A stretch of 64,000 nucleotides of DNA from an uncultured Ruthenibacterium sp. (GTDB lineage Bacteria > Bacillota > Clostridia > Oscillospirales > Ruminococcaceae): positions 1-64,000 of the forward strand of contig CALXBN010000006.1 in the NCBI GenBank assembly GCA_944386555.1. The letters are read 5' to 3'. A program made the position numbers and the translations under genes. The number at the start of each line of letters is the position of its first letter. The first letter of the stretch is position 1. The notes beneath the pieces were generated by a model, which did not search any database, was not told where the DNA came from, and saw only the letters and a program-made list of their open reading frames with translations. This document shows positions 1 to 8,724 of the stretch, one piece after another.

Positions 1-157
1 CAGCTCGCTGCACACCGAAATCGTTCCAACGACTTACCTATGCGCCCTCTCGGCTGGCTCTCTCCGAAAGAAAAACTTGCTGCTTTCTTTGAATCTCTCG
101 CTGTACAAGATGTTTGACAAACCTACAACGCTTTGCGCCGGAAAGTACAGAGGGCAC

Positions 158-186
158 TTGCACAAAGAGTGCCAAAGGCATATAAT
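158..186 (+). promoter_or_regulatory. Sigma-A promoter for the CDF transporter
   Basis: TTGCAC, a 17-base spacer, then a perfect TATAAT, about 80 bases upstream of the first gene. Bases 1-157 hold no gene I can support; short open frames there have no ribosome binding site and no recognisable protein. The transcript would have a leader of about 75 bases. Confidence 0.6.
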
Positions 187-267
187 AAGTGTTTAAGCGC
201 AGCCGCTTCCCTTTGGGGCACAAACCGGGCGCGTATACACTCAGAGCAAAGCGCAAGGTGATTTTTC

Positions 268-1476
268 ATGACGGAATTCCTGATCCAGCACTGCATCAAA
301 AATCCATCCAATGTACATGACCCGGCCGTGCGTACGGCCTATGGGAATCTGGCCGGGCTCGTGGGCATTGTGTGCAACCTCCTGTTGTGTGCTGCCAAAC
401 TGCTGGCCGGCCTGCTGTCCGGCTCCATCGCCATCACGGCCGATGCCGTAAACAACCTGTCGGACGCATCCTCCAGTATTGTAACACTGGTGGGCTTCAA
501 GCTTGCCAGCCAGCCGGCGGACGCCGAGCATCCCTATGGCCACGCCCGCTTCGAATATCTGGCCGGGCTGACGGTGTCGGTGCTCATTCTGCTGATCGGG
601 TTTGAACTGGGGCAGACCAGCCTGGATAAGATCCTGCATCCGCAGCCGGTGGATTTCGGCCTCGCCGCAGGGGCCATACTGGTACTGTCCATTCTGGTCA
701 AGCTGTGGATGGCCGCTTTCAACCGGAAGGTGGGCCACCGCATCGGTTCAGACACATTGATCGCCACAGCGACAGACAGCCGCAACGATGTAATCAGCAC
801 CGGGGCGGTTCTGGCGGCTTCGGTGCTGGGGCTGGCCACCGGACTGCCGCTGGATGGCTGGATGGGCCTGGCCGTGGCGGTATTCATTTTCATCAGCGGC
901 ATCGGCTTGGTGAAAGACACGGTAGATCCCTTGCTGGGACAGGCACCCAGTGAGGAACTGACCCAGTACATTGCCCGCAAAGTACTGAGTTATCCCGGCG
1001 TACTGGGCACACATGACCTGATGGTGCACGACTACGGCCCCGGCCAGCGCTTCGCCAGCGTTCACGTGGAAATGGATGCCGGGGCGGACGTGATGAAATG
1101 CCATGACATCATCGACAACATCGAGCGGGATTTTCACGATCAGGACAACATCCATCTGGTGATCCACTTCGACCCCATCGTCACCGGCGACGCCGAGACC
1201 GACAGCATCCATGCCTGGGTGCGCCGGACGCTGGTGCGCATCGACCCGGCGCTGTCCATGCACGATTTCCGCATGGTGGCCGGCCCCACCCATACCAACC
1301 TGATCTTCGACGTGATGGTTCCGCACCATTTTCCCATGACGGACGACCAGCTGCGGGCTGCCATTCAGCAGGCGCTGGACGCTGACAAGGAGCATCAGAA
1401 CACCAAGTATTACACGGTGATCACTGTGGATCACAGCTATGCGCCTTTCCACACCGACGCCGCTCCCAGCATGTAA
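268..1476 (+). CDS. Cation diffusion facilitator (CDF) family metal transporter
   Basis: A 402-residue proton-coupled divalent metal exporter of the cytoplasmic membrane. It has the six-helix CDF core (about residues 27-215) and a C-terminal cytoplasmic metal-sensing domain (about 220-395). Visible motifs are ADAVNNLSD in TM2 (residues 58-66) and HPYGHARFEYLAG (88-100). The TM2/TM5 metal site reads N62-x3-D66 and D170-x3-D174, an Asn/Asp combination that is reported for manganese CDFs rather than the His-Asp of Zn/Fe types, so Mn export is a reasonable inference but not proven. ATG is preceded by AAGGTG at a 7-base gap. The gene stands alone between its own promoter and an intrinsic terminator. 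Family assignment is firm; metal specificity is uncertain. Confidence 0.93.
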   Translation: MTEFLIQHCIKNPSNVHDPAVRTAYGNLAGLVGIVCNLLLCAAKLLAGLLSGSIAITADAVNNLSDASSSIVTLVGFKLASQPADAEHPYGHARFEYLAGLTVSVLILLIGFELGQTSLDKILHPQPVDFGLAAGAILVLSILVKLWMAAFNRKVGHRIGSDTLIATATDSRNDVISTGAVLAASVLGLATGLPLDGWMGLAVAVFIFISGIGLVKDTVDPLLGQAPSEELTQYIARKVLSYPGVLGTHDLMVHDYGPGQRFASVHVEMDAGADVMKCHDIIDNIERDFHDQDNIHLVIHFDPIVTGDAETDSIHAWVRRTLVRIDPALSMHDFRMVAGPTHTNLIFDVMVPHHFPMTDDQLRAAIQQALDADKEHQNTKYYTVITVDHSYAPFHTDAAPSM

Positions 1477-1505
1477 CAACCGGGCTGTTTTTGGCCAAGA
1501 CAAAA

Positions 1506-1540
1506 CGCGGCGGTCCTCCGGGACCGCCGCGCTTTCTTTG
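1506..1540 (+). terminator. Intrinsic terminator after the CDF gene
   Basis: GCGGCGGTCC stem with a TCC loop, followed by GCTTTCTTTG. Confidence 0.75.
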
Positions 1541-1668
1541 TACGGGTAGTTTGGATAATATCAGTGTACAAGGAGCGCAGCGGTTTTCGGGTACGCAGCA
1601 GCACCGCTGGCTTTGTCACCCTCCTTGCCTGCCGCCTGGCAGGCCGCGACGGCGTGTCCGGGCGGGTA

Positions 1669-3111
1669 TTACTGTTCGGCGGCCGGTTCCGGCCGGGCGT
1701 CTGCCGGCATGGGGCTGCAGTAACCATTGGGGCATGCGCGGCGGTGTTCTTCCCGGGCCTGGGCCAGCAGCCGGGGGCTGCCCGCCAGGCGCGCCGCAGT
1801 GCCCGCCAGCACCTGGGCTGCCTTCAGCATCCCCTTGCGGCCGATGCTGCTGGCGCTTTGGGCCGTCACCTGCCAGGAGTGGCCCGCGGTGCCCAGCACC
1901 TGGCAGGCCGCATACAGCTGGGCGGTGGGGGCGCAGTAGCTCACATCCCCCACATCGGTGCTGCCCGGCTCGGCCAATTCCGGCCGGTGCACGTAGGCTG
2001 CAGTGGTGCCGTCCAGCAGCCCGCCTTCATAGATCTCCATCGGTGCGCAGGCGCTCTCCAAACTGGTGGCCAGGTTGCCCGCCCGTTCCTCCGGTGTCAT
2101 GGTGGCAGCGAACCGGGCTGCCAGGGCCCGGTCTTCCGCATCCCAAGCGGGGGCCCCAGCCTGGCGCAGGGTATCGGCCAGCACCTGGCTGAGGGTGCGG
2201 TTGGGCACATAGTCGGAAAAGCCGTCAATGGCGCGGATCTCCAGCCGGGTGCCGGTCATCAGTGCCGCACCCCGGGCCACATCGTCCACCCGGCTTTTGA
2301 TCTCCATCATCTGGGTTACCTTCGGCGCGCGGATGTAGTAGTGCAGGCATGCATGGGCCGGCACCACATTGGGCGCGGTGCCGCCGGTATCCCGGTAGGC
2401 GTAGTGCAGCCGGGCCGTGGGGATGATGTGCTCCCGCAGATAATTGCAGCCTACGTTCATCAGTTCACAGGCGTCCAGCGCACTGCGGCCGGCATAGGGT
2501 GCCGAAGCCGCATGCGCAGCTTTTCCGGTGAAGCGGTAAGTGACGCCTGTCACCGCCAGGCATCCCTGGCCCAGCACATAATTCACGTCCCCCGGGTGCC
2601 AGGCCAGCACCGCATCTACATCGTCAAAGGCCCCGGCTTTGGCAAAAAACACCTTGCCGCCGCCGTCCTCCTCTGCCGGGCACCCATAACAGCGCACCGT
2701 AGCTGCCACATCGTGGGCTGTACACCAATCCTTAAAGGCCGCAGCGGCAGCGGCACTGCCTGCACCCAGCAGGTTGTGCCCGCAGCCGTGGCCCGGCGCA
2801 CCGGCGCACAAAGGCTGCGGCTCATCCAGGCCCGGCTGCTGGCTCAGCCCGGGCAGGGCGTCGTATTCGCACAAAAAAGCAATTACCGGCCCGCCGGTTC
2901 CATTCTTCCATTGAGCAATGAACGCCGTTTCCATGCCGCAGGCGGGCTGCTGCAATGCAAAGCCCTCCTGGGCCAGCCGGCCGGCCACGGCCCGGGCGCT
3001 GGAAATTTCGCGCCAGTTCAGTTCGGCGGCGCGCCACACTTCATCCGCCAGGGCGATATATGTTTCGGCCCGCCGGTCTACCAACGCGCCAATTTCTTCC
3101 AGATCTGTCAT
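1669..3111 (-). CDS. M20 family amidohydrolase, AbgB-like
   Basis: A 480-residue cytoplasmic metallo-amidohydrolase of the M20D/AbgB group, whose members cleave amide bonds of acylated amino acids such as p-aminobenzoyl-glutamate. EYDALPG (82-88) and GHGCGHN (107-113) carry metal ligands. The dimerisation domain fills the middle and the C-terminal metal region includes DVGDVSY. Length fits AbgB. ATG at 3111 is preceded by GAGGTGACGGTTG; an adjacent TTG one codon upstream is less likely. The gene has its own promoter (3232-3260) and no clear operon partner. The substrate cannot be read from sequence; indole-acetyl-amino-acid or dipeptide hydrolase are alternatives. Confidence 0.9.
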   Translation of the reverse strand: MTDLEEIGALVDRRAETYIALADEVWRAAELNWREISSARAVAGRLAQEGFALQQPACGMETAFIAQWKNGTGGPVIAFLCEYDALPGLSQQPGLDEPQPLCAGAPGHGCGHNLLGAGSAAAAAAFKDWCTAHDVAATVRCYGCPAEEDGGGKVFFAKAGAFDDVDAVLAWHPGDVNYVLGQGCLAVTGVTYRFTGKAAHAASAPYAGRSALDACELMNVGCNYLREHIIPTARLHYAYRDTGGTAPNVVPAHACLHYYIRAPKVTQMMEIKSRVDDVARGAALMTGTRLEIRAIDGFSDYVPNRTLSQVLADTLRQAGAPAWDAEDRALAARFAATMTPEERAGNLATSLESACAPMEIYEGGLLDGTTAAYVHRPELAEPGSTDVGDVSYCAPTAQLYAACQVLGTAGHSWQVTAQSASSIGRKGMLKAAQVLAGTAARLAGSPRLLAQAREEHRRACPNGYCSPMPADARPEPAAEQ

Positions 3112-3231
3112 CAACCGTCACCTCATCCAGGGTTTCTGCACGTTCTGCCCGGCATCAAAACAAGCCGGCACTGCAACCGGCCGTTTCGTCCACGGCAGGC
3201 CGGGCTGCCTGTCCGCACGCCCGACTATCCC

Positions 3232-3260
3232 ATTATACCGGGCCGCCTCTCCCTTGGCAA
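3232..3260 (-). promoter_or_regulatory. Promoter of the M20 amidohydrolase
   Basis: On the minus strand TTGCCA, 17 bases, TATAAT; leader about 115 bases. Confidence 0.6.
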
Positions 3261-3487
3261 GAGGCGGCTGCGTCTTGCCGGCAGCAGGCTGCGGTATCCG
3301 TGTACAAGAGCCGCGGCGGTTTTCGGATCCTCCGCCTGCAATGTGTTCTCAGGGGTCTGGGCGGTGTGCACTGCAAGCCGGGCACCCAGCCCGCAGTACT
3401 GTCAGCGCTGCAGGGCCTTTTGGCTCCTGCTGGCGGGTGCCGTTTTGAAAAGGGCGGCCGCTATATCACTGCGGCGCCGGGCTGCCG
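3261..3487 (-). other. Intergenic stretch, no gene seen
   Basis: The 3112-3487 gap holds the amidohydrolase promoter and otherwise no supported gene. A segment near 3300-3326 (GTGTACAAGAGCCGCGGCGG and on) resembles 1563-1589 (GTGTACAAGGAGCGCAGCGG), a short imperfect repeat of unknown meaning on either side of the amidohydrolase gene. Confidence 0.5.
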
Positions 3488-4687
3488 TTACGTCCGCACG
3501 GTCAACCTGTACAGGGGCTTTTCCTGAAAGGCCGCCCACGCCTCAGCCGCCTGCTGCACCGCAGCACGCTGGGCCGGCGGCAGCGGACGCCATAGGGTGA
3601 CCGTCACTTCCACGCCGCCGGCCCGTGTTTTTACCTGCCACATCCCCACAGCCTGCCCCCCGGCCAGCACTGCGCCGGGGTTGGCCACCGTGCGCCACAG
3701 CATGCGGCGGCAACCCTCGTCGGGTTCGATCCACGCCCGGGCCGGGCCGTGCACGTCCAGATAGGGGTCGTGGGGGCCGGCCAGGGTCACACAGTCCTGC
3801 CCGCCGCCGGCAGCCAGGCTGTCCGCATCGGCTGCCAGGGCCCAGCAGGCCCGTCCCGCCACGGTAACGGGCATCAGCTCGCCGGCAATAAGGTTCCACA
3901 GACGCCTAGCCTGCGAGGGGCTTGCCCCCAGCCAGGCGGCGAAATCCGCCGGGGTAGCCGGGCCCTGGCAGTGCACAAAGCGCCGGGCCAGGGATGCGCC
4001 GTCGTCCGGCGCGTCCAGCGAAGCCCCCAGCCAGGATTGAGGTGACGTGAAAGCGGGGCTTTGCCCGGCACGGGCGCCGAACACAACCTGTCCGCCGAAA
4101 GCGCAGGGCCTCAGCAGGAAAGAGGCCACCGCGCCGCCCAGCGTCTGGCCTGTCCGGCGCCCGGGCACACCGTAAGGCGAGGGGCCGTCCCACACCGCCC
4201 GCCGGGCCGCATCCAGCCGGGGGGCCGCTTCTGCGGCCAGCAGGGCGTCCAGGGCGTCCTTGCCTGTCACAGTGCGCCCGGCAAGGCAGCCTGCAGCCTC
4301 CCGTACCAGGGCCAGCGCCTGGTCGAAGGAGAGGCTCAGCTGCTCCAGCGCCAGGCTGACCCCCCGGGTATAGATCCAGGGTTCTTCGCCCGGAAGTGCC
4401 TGCAGAGGCGTCAGGAACACGCCCGCCTGTGCCGTAGGGAATACCAGAGGCGCCCCCCGGATGCTCCACGCCTGCAGCAGGATCTTGTCCCGTTCCAATG
4501 CCTGCTCCAATTCCGCCCGGGTACAGTGCGCCATCCGGTTGTACATGGCCGTCAGCCATGCGCCCGGAGGCGAATTCTGTATGCCGCAGGCCCCGGCGGC
4601 CTCGGCCAGGCGACCGGCTGGCAGGCGCGGATACAGGTGATGTGCCCGCAGCCGATGGCCGCACACTGAGGCAGCGGTCAATTCCAT
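3488..4687 (-). CDS. Winged-helix DNA-binding protein, AlkZ/YcaQ-like
   Basis: A 399-residue protein resembling the HTH_42/AlkZ superfamily of tandem winged-helix DNA glycosylases that excise alkylated or cross-linked bases. Supporting stretches are an N-terminal ARxLYPRLP-like start, a central RRAVWDGPSPYGVPGRRTG segment, and a C-terminal end rich in LAGPHDPYLD and WRTVANPGAVL, which match the family's middle and terminal strands. ATG 4687 is preceded by GAAAGGAGGGGG; the open frame continues upstream but without a better site. The catalytic QxD/QxQ motif of AlkZ is not obvious, so a glycosylase activity is an inference; many relatives are only annotated as crosslink-repair proteins. Confidence 0.7.
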   Translation of the reverse strand: MELTAASVCGHRLRAHHLYPRLPAGRLAEAAGACGIQNSPPGAWLTAMYNRMAHCTRAELEQALERDKILLQAWSIRGAPLVFPTAQAGVFLTPLQALPGEEPWIYTRGVSLALEQLSLSFDQALALVREAAGCLAGRTVTGKDALDALLAAEAAPRLDAARRAVWDGPSPYGVPGRRTGQTLGGAVASFLLRPCAFGGQVVFGARAGQSPAFTSPQSWLGASLDAPDDGASLARRFVHCQGPATPADFAAWLGASPSQARRLWNLIAGELMPVTVAGRACWALAADADSLAAGGGQDCVTLAGPHDPYLDVHGPARAWIEPDEGCRRMLWRTVANPGAVLAGGQAVGMWQVKTRAGGVEVTVTLWRPLPPAQRAAVQQAAEAWAAFQEKPLYRLTVRT

Positions 4688-4751
4688 GGTTTCCCCCTCC
4701 TTTCGGCAGCTGAGGCCGCAAAAGCGGCCCGGCTTGTGCCGGGCCGCCGGG

Positions 4752-5627
4752 TCATGGCGTATTTTCCGGGGCATCGGCAGAGGCCCCGCTCTGCGTGCCC
4801 TGTACCGGCTGTACCCGGAAAGCCCGGCCGGCGCACACGGCGCCCTGCAGGCCTGCCACGCCGCAGAAGATCCCTGCGGCCAGGGCATCCCAACCGGCAT
4901 TGCCGGCAGCCAGCTGCCATATGCCCTGAGGCAGGGCCAGGCAGGTTCCAAACGCAAACGCCAGCAGGCCCATGCGGGCCAGATTGCGGGCCGCGGCAGG
5001 GCTTTGCGGCAGGAACAGTGCCCGCAGCAGCGCCGCACACAGCAGCAGTACACACAGCGCCCCCAGTGTATCTGCCGTGATCAGCAGCCGCTGCCAGGAA
5101 GCCGGCTTCACAATGAAACGCAGGATCACATAGACATACACCGCCGCAGAACCGGCGATTCCCAGGCCCAGCAGGCTGCCGGGCAGGGCACGGCCGGTGC
5201 GCAGGCGAACGGCAGCCAGGGCGCAGAATGCCCCCCACAGCAGGTACAGCAGCCCGCACAGCACCCCGCCGCCCTGGATCAGCACCGTAAACAGCGGCGT
5301 ATTGTGGGCGGCATCCGGCAGGTCTGTCCCGGCGATGGCCCGCACGGCCACTGCTGCCCCCTGCAGTACTGAAGCCGCCCCCATGGCCGCCCACAGCGGA
5401 GCCGGGCCGGCCGCCTTGCCGCCGGCAGGGGCCCGCAGCGGCACAGCCCAGCCGGCACACAGGGCCAGCACGGCACACAGGGCAAACACAACGTACCAGG
5501 GCAGCGGGCTGCCCGCCCGCAAAAAGCCGGTGGCGGGGTCCACATTCAGCGCCAGGCAGGCCAGGTACGCCGCCCCTGCCAGCAGCGAAACGCCCAGGGA
5601 CAGCCGGTACAAAAACTGCTTTTTCAT
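4752..5627 (-). CDS. Multi-pass membrane protein of unknown function
   Basis: A 291-residue, very Ala/Leu-rich protein with about seven to eight hydrophobic segments (near residues 8-26, 43-60, 77-95, 112-135, 148-168, 182-203, 213-235, 242-262) and a short polar C-terminus. I do not recognise a family. Its ATG directly follows the stop codon of citrate synthase (TAAATG), so it is translated from the same message and possibly by re-initiation, because no separate ribosome binding site is visible. The AlkZ-like gene follows 64 bases downstream with its own strong site. Confidence 0.75.
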   Translation of the reverse strand: MKKQFLYRLSLGVSLLAGAAYLACLALNVDPATGFLRAGSPLPWYVVFALCAVLALCAGWAVPLRAPAGGKAAGPAPLWAAMGAASVLQGAAVAVRAIAGTDLPDAAHNTPLFTVLIQGGGVLCGLLYLLWGAFCALAAVRLRTGRALPGSLLGLGIAGSAAVYVYVILRFIVKPASWQRLLITADTLGALCVLLLCAALLRALFLPQSPAAARNLARMGLLAFAFGTCLALPQGIWQLAAGNAGWDALAAGIFCGVAGLQGAVCAGRAFRVQPVQGTQSGASADAPENTP

Positions 5628-6992
5628 TTAAACGCGCTCCTCCAAAGGGACATAGGCCTGGGGCCTGCCCAGATACTTGTAGGCCGGACGGATAATGCGG
5701 TTGGCGAACACCACTTCCTCCACCCGGTGAGCACACCAGCCGGGGATGCGGCTGATGGCAAACAGCGGGGTATACAGGTCCTCGGCGATGCCCAGCATCC
5801 GATAGATCAGGCCGCTGAACAGATCCACATTGGCGCACACGTCCTTGCTGCCCTTTTCCTCCCGGAACACCCGGGGGCCCAGGCGCTCCACGGCGCACAG
5901 AAGGTGAAAATCATCCTCAAAGCCTTTCACCTGGGCCAGATGGGCGGCATTGCGCCGCAGGATCACTGCACGAGGGTCGCTTTTGGTGTATACCGCATGG
6001 CCCATCCCATAAATCAGGCCGCTTCGGTCCCCCGCTTCCTTGCGCAGCACACGGCGCAGATAGCCGGCCACTTCGTCGTCATCATAATAGTCACGGATCT
6101 CCCGTTTCATCTGATCCAGCTGCTGCATCACCCGATGGTTGGCGCCGCCGTGCTTGGGGCCTTTCAGGCTGCCGATGGCTGCGGCGATGGCCGAATAGGT
6201 ATCGGTGCCGGTGCTGGACAGCACCCGGCAGGTGAAGGTGGAGTTGTTGCCGCCGCCGTGATCGGCGTGAAGCATCAGACACAGATCCAGCAGCTTGGCT
6301 TCTTCGTGGGTAAACTGCTGGTCGGCCCGGTAGGTGGACAGGATGTGTTCGGCAGTGCTCTGCCCGGGCACCGGCAGGTGGAAATACATGCTTTGGCGGT
6401 CGTACACGCGTTTTTTGATCTGATAGGCATTTACCGTAATGGTGGGCAGCCCGGCAATGAGCGTGATGGATTGCGCCAGAATGTTCTCCAAAGAGAGATC
6501 ATCCGGGTGGTTGTCGTAGCTGTAAAGCGCCAGCACGCTGCGGGCCATCTTGTTCATGATGTTGGGCGAGGGTGCTTTAATGATCATGTCCTCCACAAAG
6601 TGGGCGGGCAATTCCCGCAGGCGCTCCAGGATGGCGCGAAAATCCGCCAGCTGCTGCCTGGTAGGCAGGCTGCCCAGCAGCAGCAGCCAGGCCACCTCCT
6701 CAAACAGGAAGCGGTCTTCCCGATAGGCAGCATCCACCAGGTCGGCCACGTCGATGCCGCGGTAGATCAGCTTGCCGTCACAGGGTACACGCTTGCCGTC
6801 GGCCATTTCATAGCCCACCACATCGCACACATTGGTCAGCCCTGCCAGCACGCCGGTGCCGTCTGGGTTGCGCAGGCCCCGCTTCACGCCCAAACGTTCG
6901 CATGTTTCCGGGTCAATGAAGTTATTTTTCAGATACTCCTTGCATAGTGATGTGATAGAGCCTGTCTTTTCAAATTCGCTGTTGACAGACAT
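5628..6992 (-). CDS. Citrate/2-methylcitrate synthase
   Basis: A 454-residue cytosolic enzyme joining oxaloacetate and acetyl-CoA (or propionyl-CoA) to form citrate. The large alpha-helical domain carries LHADHGGGNNSTF with an active-site His, then GPKHGGANH with the second catalytic His, and a C-terminal catalytic Asp region (NVDLFSGLIYRMLGI). ATG 6992 follows AAAGGGG; an upstream in-frame extension has no site and lies within the promoter region. It is longer than typical Bacillus CitZ, as common in Clostridia. No aconitase or isocitrate dehydrogenase is nearby. Citrate versus methylcitrate use cannot be decided here. Confidence 0.92.
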   Translation of the reverse strand: MSVNSEFEKTGSITSLCKEYLKNNFIDPETCERLGVKRGLRNPDGTGVLAGLTNVCDVVGYEMADGKRVPCDGKLIYRGIDVADLVDAAYREDRFLFEEVAWLLLLGSLPTRQQLADFRAILERLRELPAHFVEDMIIKAPSPNIMNKMARSVLALYSYDNHPDDLSLENILAQSITLIAGLPTITVNAYQIKKRVYDRQSMYFHLPVPGQSTAEHILSTYRADQQFTHEEAKLLDLCLMLHADHGGGNNSTFTCRVLSSTGTDTYSAIAAAIGSLKGPKHGGANHRVMQQLDQMKREIRDYYDDDEVAGYLRRVLRKEAGDRSGLIYGMGHAVYTKSDPRAVILRRNAAHLAQVKGFEDDFHLLCAVERLGPRVFREEKGSKDVCANVDLFSGLIYRMLGIAEDLYTPLFAISRIPGWCAHRVEEVVFANRIIRPAYKYLGRPQAYVPLEERV

Positions 6993-7056
6993 GGACAAAA
7001 CCCCTTTCCCGTAAAGTAATCCCCTCTGCGCCTGCCAAGCAGGCGTATCACTTTGT

Positions 7057-7085
7057 ATTTTACACGCACTGCACGCAAAATACAA
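7057..7085 (-). promoter_or_regulatory. Promoter of citrate synthase
   Basis: On the minus strand TTGTAT, 17 bases, TAAAAT; about 60 bases of leader to the ATG. It is divergent from spoIID. Confidence 0.6.
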
Positions 7086-7140
7086 GGTTTGTTTGCAGGG
7101 GATGCTACGGGCAAGGCGGACAAGTTTCGGAGGGTTTTCC

Positions 7141-8190
7141 ATGAAAAAGACGCTGCCTGTACTGTTGCTGTTCGCCGCGCTGGTATATCTGCTGCCACTG
7201 GCCCCTTTTCTCGCCGCACGGAGGGACAGCCCTTCGGCCGCCCCTGCCGAGAGCGCCTCTCCCCTGCCCGCATCCTCCTTTGGCGCACCGTCCGCCGGCA
7301 GCGGCGCCGGCCCGGCGCCGCTGGCCGCGGAAGAACCGCTGCTGATCCTGGACGAAGTGACCGGCCAGGTGATGACCGTACCCGTGGCGGACTTCGTGCT
7401 GGGGGCCGTGGCCGCCGAAATGCCCCTGACCTGGCCGGATGAAGCCCTGCGGGCCCAGGCTGTGGCCAGCCACAGCTACGCGCTGGCCGTAAAGGCCCAG
7501 GTGCTGGCCGACGACAGCCCGGACCCAGCGCTGCAGGGGGCCTACTTTTCCGCTGCGCCCAGCCTGCGCATGGGCTTTCTGACAGACGAGATGATGCGTC
7601 TGGCCTGGGGTACAGAATACGAGGCCAGCCTGGCCCGGCTGAAAAGCGCGGTGGAACCGGTGCTGGAACAAATCCTCACCTACCAGGGCGCGCCGGCCCT
7701 GGCGTGTTACCACGCATGCTCCAACGGGGCCACACTGGCCGCCGAAGATGTATGGGGCGCGCCGGTGCCCTATCTGACCGGTGTGGATTCCGCCTGGGAC
7801 CTGGAAAACCCCGAGCTGGAGCAGACCATCACCCTCACCAGCCAGGAGGTGTACGAGGCCCTGAGCCAGAACTTCGCCGGCATGGACCTGAGCGTTCCGC
7901 CGGACCAGTGGTTCGGCGCTTTCCAGCGCAGCGGCGCGGGGTATGTGCGCACGGTGCAGATCGGCGGTGTGACCTGCAAGGGCCTGGACGTGCGCACGGC
8001 CCTGGGCCTGCGCAGCACGGACTTCACCATCACCTGGCAGGGCACGGCCTTTTCCGTGACCACCCGGGGCTACGGCCACGGGGTGGGCCTGAGCCAGTAC
8101 GGCGCCCGGGCCATGGCCGAGCAGGGCAGCACCTACGACCAGATCCTGGCCCACTACTACCCCGGCACCCAGCTGGGTGCTGCGGCGTAA
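7141..8190 (+). CDS. spoIID: Stage II sporulation protein D (SpoIID/LytB domain)
   Basis: A 349-residue membrane-anchored lytic transglycosylase of the forespore engulfment machinery. An N-terminal hydrophobic anchor (about residues 4-22) precedes a low-complexity linker and the SpoIID domain. Diagnostic stretches are VLGAVAAEMPLTWPDEALRA with the catalytic Glu, CYHACSNGATLAAEDVW, and the C-terminal GYGHGVGLSQYGARAMA followed by HYYPGTQL. ATG 7141 follows CGGAGGGTTTTCC; an in-frame start 48 bases upstream is less supported. In B. subtilis spoIID is sigma-E controlled; I could not find a convincing sigma-E promoter here. It is the first of two sporulation genes in the window. Confidence 0.92.
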   Translation: MKKTLPVLLLFAALVYLLPLAPFLAARRDSPSAAPAESASPLPASSFGAPSAGSGAGPAPLAAEEPLLILDEVTGQVMTVPVADFVLGAVAAEMPLTWPDEALRAQAVASHSYALAVKAQVLADDSPDPALQGAYFSAAPSLRMGFLTDEMMRLAWGTEYEASLARLKSAVEPVLEQILTYQGAPALACYHACSNGATLAAEDVWGAPVPYLTGVDSAWDLENPELEQTITLTSQEVYEALSQNFAGMDLSVPPDQWFGAFQRSGAGYVRTVQIGGVTCKGLDVRTALGLRSTDFTITWQGTAFSVTTRGYGHGVGLSQYGARAMAEQGSTYDQILAHYYPGTQLGAAA

Positions 8191-8221
8191 AGGGCCCCTG
8201 GAAATAGAATCAGCCCCAAAG

Positions 8222-8257
8222 ACGGCGGCACGCTGCTATGCGCGTGCCGCCGTTTTT
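8222..8257 (+). terminator. Intrinsic terminator after spoIID
   Basis: ACGGCGGCACGC stem with a TGCTATGC loop and a following TTTTT. Confidence 0.85.
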
Positions 8258-8280
8258 GCTGTTCACCCGGTCGAGGGGTG

Positions 8281-8597
8281 TTATGGGGTCATGCTGCCAT
8301 GGCACTCAACACGAGTTCCGGTAGTTGTAAAGGCATATTGATACTGACATACACCGCATTTGTTCAAATAGAGATAAACATCTTCCCAAATGTAGTCGAC
8401 ACCATAGGGTTTGTGTTGACACAGCTGCTGAGTAGGCCCTGTAGACGATACATTGAGCAAATTCGTAACGATGCCCATACTGCCGCAATTTCCACAATAG
8501 GCTGCGCGCGGTGTGGGTGTTTCTTCGGCGAATGCAGCTGCCCCAGCACTGTGAATGCAGCCAGCAAAGCGGCTATGCTTCCAATGATTCTTTTCAT
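8281..8597 (-). pseudogene. Small secreted Cys-rich (zinc-ribbon-like) protein, frameshifted
   Basis: ATG 8597 with AAAGGAGGG upstream opens a clean signal peptide (MKRIIGSIAALLAAFTVLG) but the frame then runs into a wrong phase at a G4 run (plus-strand C4 at 8541-8544). Adding one G restores A-A-A-F-A-E-E and a mature domain of about 85 residues, read in the other frame down to the stop at 8281. That domain has Y-C-x2-C-G, L-C-x-H-K-P-Y-G, K-C-x2-C and V-E-C-H-G, four paired metal-ligand-like sites. It is homologous to the relic at 31051-31300 and related to the intact 36714-37037 protein. The break may be a true pseudogene, a phase-variable homopolymer or an assembly error. Function unknown. 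Confidence 0.7.
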
Positions 8598-8675
8598 CAG
8601 CAATTCCCTCCTTTTTTGAATAATGCAAATTGATTTGCCGATCAAATCATATCATATTTGCACAAAAAAACAGAC

Positions 8676-8704
8676 TTGTATTTATAAATTTTATATGCTA
8701 TAAT
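8676..8704 (+). promoter_or_regulatory. Promoter of the 8725 lipoprotein
   Basis: TTGTAT, 17 bases, TATAAT, giving a very short leader of about 14 bases that is just long enough to hold the AGGAG. Two AT-rich inverted repeats lie just upstream on the way to the divergent Cys-protein gene: GCAAAT-TG-ATTTGC and GATTTG-N5-CAAATC (about 8625-8648). Confidence 0.7.
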
Positions 8705-8724
8705 AAATCAGGAGCGTGATAAAA

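Noticed and set aside
1564..3600. A 678-codon open frame on the plus strand opposite the M20 amidohydrolase
   Set aside because: It mirrors the antisense of a clear enzyme gene in high-GC DNA, has no recognisable domain and no ribosome binding site.
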